Assembly: GCA_902561325.1 (NCBI GenBank) | Contig: CACEOL010000002.1 | Span: 124,001-188,000, forward strand | From: an uncultured SAR86 cluster bacterium | Lineage (GTDB): Bacteria > Pseudomonadota > Gammaproteobacteria > Magnimaribacterales > AG-339-G14 | Length of the DNA stretch: 64,000 nt | Direction: 5' to 3' | Part shown: in pieces, positions 61,373-64,000 of the stretch | Position numbering within the stretch: the first letter of the stretch is position 1 | How the letters are laid out: each line of letters begins with the position of its first letter | Program-made: the position numbers and the translations under genes | The notes under the pieces: model-generated | The model's input: only the letters and a program-made list of their open reading frames with translations | Told to the model about the DNA's origin: nothing | Databases searched by the model: none

Positions 61373-62587
61373 ATGAAAGATCCGTTAAGAAATTTTCTTG
61401 ATAAAATCAAACCTTCTTTTCAAGGAAAAGGGGGACTTTCCTATTACTTTCCAATATTTGATGTTATCGAAAACCTTTTTTATTCGTCCGATAAAAGAAC
61501 CAAAGGTTTAACCCACGTTAGAGATGGTTCGGATATCCAAAGGATTATGGTTGTGGTATGGCTTGCAACTTTTCCTACGATGTTTGCAGGAATGTATAAC
61601 CTTGGATATCAATCACTTAATGCAATAGAACAACTTACTCTAGCAAATACTGCTTTTGAAAAAGATTGGCATTGGCCGCTAATTACTTTTTTTACTTCGT
61701 TAAATCCAAATAGTTTTATGGATTGTTTAGTTTATGGAGCTATTTATTTTATTCCCATATACGTCGTTGTTTTTGCGGTCGGAATAGGCTGCGAATTAAT
61801 ATTTGCTCTTATACGAAGACATGAAGTTAGTGAGGGTGCTTTTGTTACTACTGTGTTATTTGCTCTATCTTGTCCGCCTAATGCGCCTTTATGGCAATGT
61901 GCATTGGGTATTGCAGTTGGATTAGTCATAGGAAAAGAAATATTTGGTGGTACTGGCAAAAATTTTTTGAATCCAGCTCTGACGGGTAGAGCATTTTTAT
62001 ATTTCGCTTATCCTGCTTCTTGGTCAGGAGATATGTCATGGGTTGCAATTGATGGTTACACAGCAGCAACTATTTTAGGAACAGCAGCTCAAGAAGGTTA
62101 TCAAAGTCTTGCTTACACGTGGAACAATGCTTTTTTTGGTTTTATCCCAGGTTCTATAGGTGAAACTTCAACTTTAGCAATATTAGTTGGTTTAGCTATT
62201 CTTCTTTATACAAAGGTTGCCTCTTGGAGAATAGTTCTTGGTGTAGCCATAGGTACAATCTTTACAAGTTATTTATTCAATCTTGTTGGTAGTGAAACCA
62301 ATCCTATGTTTTCTATGCCTTTTTGGTGGCATATGGTAATTGGTGGATATGCTTTTGGTCTGGTCTTCATGGCAACTGAGCCAGTTTCTGGGTCGCATAC
62401 TAATGCCGGTAGGTGGGTTTATGGAATCGTCATTGGTGTAATGGTGATTTTAATTAGAGTCTTAAATCCCGCTTTTCCTGAAGGCATGATGCTTGCCATT
62501 TTATTTGGAAACTTATTAGCCCCTTTGATCGATCATTTTGTGGTTCAAAATAATATTAAAAAAAGACTGACTCTTCAAAATGCCTAA
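61373..62587 (+). CDS. nqrB: Na+-translocating NADH:quinone reductase subunit B
   Basis: THVRDGSDIQRIMVVVWLATFPTMFAGMYNLG, GGTGKNFLNPALTGRAFLYFAYPA, MATEPVSGSHTN. Confidence 0.97.
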   Translation: MKDPLRNFLDKIKPSFQGKGGLSYYFPIFDVIENLFYSSDKRTKGLTHVRDGSDIQRIMVVVWLATFPTMFAGMYNLGYQSLNAIEQLTLANTAFEKDWHWPLITFFTSLNPNSFMDCLVYGAIYFIPIYVVVFAVGIGCELIFALIRRHEVSEGAFVTTVLFALSCPPNAPLWQCALGIAVGLVIGKEIFGGTGKNFLNPALTGRAFLYFAYPASWSGDMSWVAIDGYTAATILGTAAQEGYQSLAYTWNNAFFGFIPGSIGETSTLAILVGLAILLYTKVASWRIVLGVAIGTIFTSYLFNLVGSETNPMFSMPFWWHMVIGGYAFGLVFMATEPVSGSHTNAGRWVYGIVIGVMVILIRVLNPAFPEGMMLAILFGNLLAPLIDHFVVQNNIKKRLTLQNA

Positions 62588-63356
62588 GATCAATAAAGAT
62601 AGCACTTTGAATATAACATTCGTTGGAATTGGCCTTTGTTTATTGTGCAGCGCTATTATTTCATTTATTGCTATTCAACTTAGATCTGTTCAAGAGAATA
62701 ACGTTGTTTTAGACATGCAAAAAAAGATTGTTTCATCTGCAGGTTTAGACGAAGTCTATGGTTCAGTAGAAAATGCTATGTCAAACATAAAAACTTTAAT
62801 CATAGACTTAGATGAGGGTGAAATTGTAGACATAAATCCTGATACATATGAACTTTCAAAAGAACTTAGAGAGGATGGAAAATATAAATTTCTATCTGCA
62901 GAAGAAGATGTGGCTTCAATTAAAAAAAGAGAAAAATATTCAAAGATATATATCGAATATAAAGACGATGAAATAAATACTTTAATTTTACCAGTTAGAG
63001 GATACGGCTTATGGGGAATCCTTTATGGTTATCTGGCTATTGAAGGAGATTTTAATACTGTTGCTGGATTGGAATTCTACGAGCACAAAGAAACTCCTGG
63101 ACTTGGTGCTGAGATTGATAATCCTACGTGGAAATCTTTGTGGAAAGGAAAAAAAATATATCAAGCAAATGGTGAGGTTTCTTTAAAAGTGATCAAAGGA
63201 AGCGTTATGAAAACTAGTAATAATTTCAGCTATGAAATTGATGGATTGTCTGGAGCTACCTTGACCTGTAATGGAGTTACTAACCTAATAGCCTATTGGA
63301 TGGGTAGTGACGGCTTTTTAAACTTTATTAATAATTTACAAAAAGCAGATGTCTAA
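62580..63356 (+). CDS. nqrC: Na+-translocating NADH:quinone reductase subunit C
   Basis: [61 protein letters not shown] flavinylation site. Confidence 0.96.
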   Translation: MPKINKDSTLNITFVGIGLCLLCSAIISFIAIQLRSVQENNVVLDMQKKIVSSAGLDEVYGSVENAMSNIKTLIIDLDEGEIVDINPDTYELSKELREDGKYKFLSAEEDVASIKKREKYSKIYIEYKDDEINTLILPVRGYGLWGILYGYLAIEGDFNTVAGLEFYEHKETPGLGAEIDNPTWKSLWKGKKIYQANGEVSLKVIKGSVMKTSNNFSYEIDGLSGATLTCNGVTNLIAYWMGSDGFLNFINNLQKADV

Positions 63357-64000
63357 GTATTCAGAAATATTATTTCGACCTGTATTCAAAGAAAATCCCA
63401 TTGCTTTGCAAATGCTCGGTATTTGTTCCGCATTGGCAGTAACCAGCAAGCTTTATCCAACTTTAATAATGTGCGTAGCTTTGACAGTTACTGTCAGCTT
63501 ATCCAATTTCTTTATTTCTATGATAAGAAATATAACTCCATCAAATATAAGAATTATCGTACAAATGACAATTATTTCTTCCTTAGTAATACTTGTTGAT
63601 CAGGCTTTGAAAGCTTATGACTACGAAACAAGTAAAACTTTATCTGTATTTGTAGGTTTAATAATTACCAATTGTATTGTCATGGGAAGAGCTGAAGCCT
63701 TTGCAATGCAAAATCCTCCAGGAGTTTCTTTTCTTGACGGATTTGGTAATGGATTGGGTTATAGTGTGATTTTAATAATTCTTGGCACAATCAGAGAATT
63801 ATTTGGTACTGGAACCATTTTAGAGTATGAAATCTTTCCTCTGGTGCAAAACGGAGGTTGGTATGTGCCTAATAACTTTTTTCTTCTACCTCCTGTTTCT
63901 TTCATATTAATTGGTTTAATTATATGGGCCTTAAGAGCATGGCAAAAAGATCAAATAGAAGAACCAGAATTTAGAATGTCTCAGAATTCTCCTGAAATTG
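63349..64000 (+). CDS. nqrD: Na+-translocating NADH:quinone reductase subunit D, 3' truncated by window edge
   Basis: ATG overlaps nqrC stop; [41 protein letters not shown]..., [27 protein letters not shown]. Confidence 0.95.
   Translation, partial: MSKYSEILFRPVFKENPIALQMLGICSALAVTSKLYPTLIMCVALTVTVSLSNFFISMIRNITPSNIRIIVQMTIISSLVILVDQALKAYDYETSKTLSVFVGLIITNCIVMGRAEAFAMQNPPGVSFLDGFGNGLGYSVILIILGTIRELFGTGTILEYEIFPLVQNGGWYVPNNFFLLPPVSFILIGLIIWALRAWQKDQIEEPEFRMSQNSPEI

Overview
AT-rich, gene-dense chromosomal window that looks like a streamlined marine gammaproteobacterium (SAR86-like by gene content; this lineage guess is inference, not tested). I see no CRISPR array, IS element, prophage or plasmid signature. 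Most of the window is housekeeping: trxB/ftsK/lolA/serS, a LolC-E-like/LolD - MsbA/LpxK - KdsB - MurB envelope cluster, etfBA/ETF-QO, nfuA, sbcB, csiV-mfd, two acyl-CoA dehydrogenases, gap and nqrABCD (nqrD runs off the end). Best second-look items: (1) a class III adenylate cyclase with CHASE2, next to an outer-membrane protein, an MscS channel and a voltage-sensor K+ channel carrying a cyclic-nucleotide-binding domain, which could be a cAMP-gated ion/osmotic circuit; (2) MsbA and LpxK fused in one uninterrupted 922-codon ORF; (3) an unassigned ~185-nt structured RNA candidate with its own promoter and terminator between tRNA-Ser and an apparently leaderless trpS; (4) tandem paralogous hydrophobic microproteins and two further membrane smORFs missing from the ORF track; (5) stacked dyads between the divergent ETF operons and back-to-back consensus -10 boxes between trxB and ftsK. 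All family calls are by eye, with no database search.
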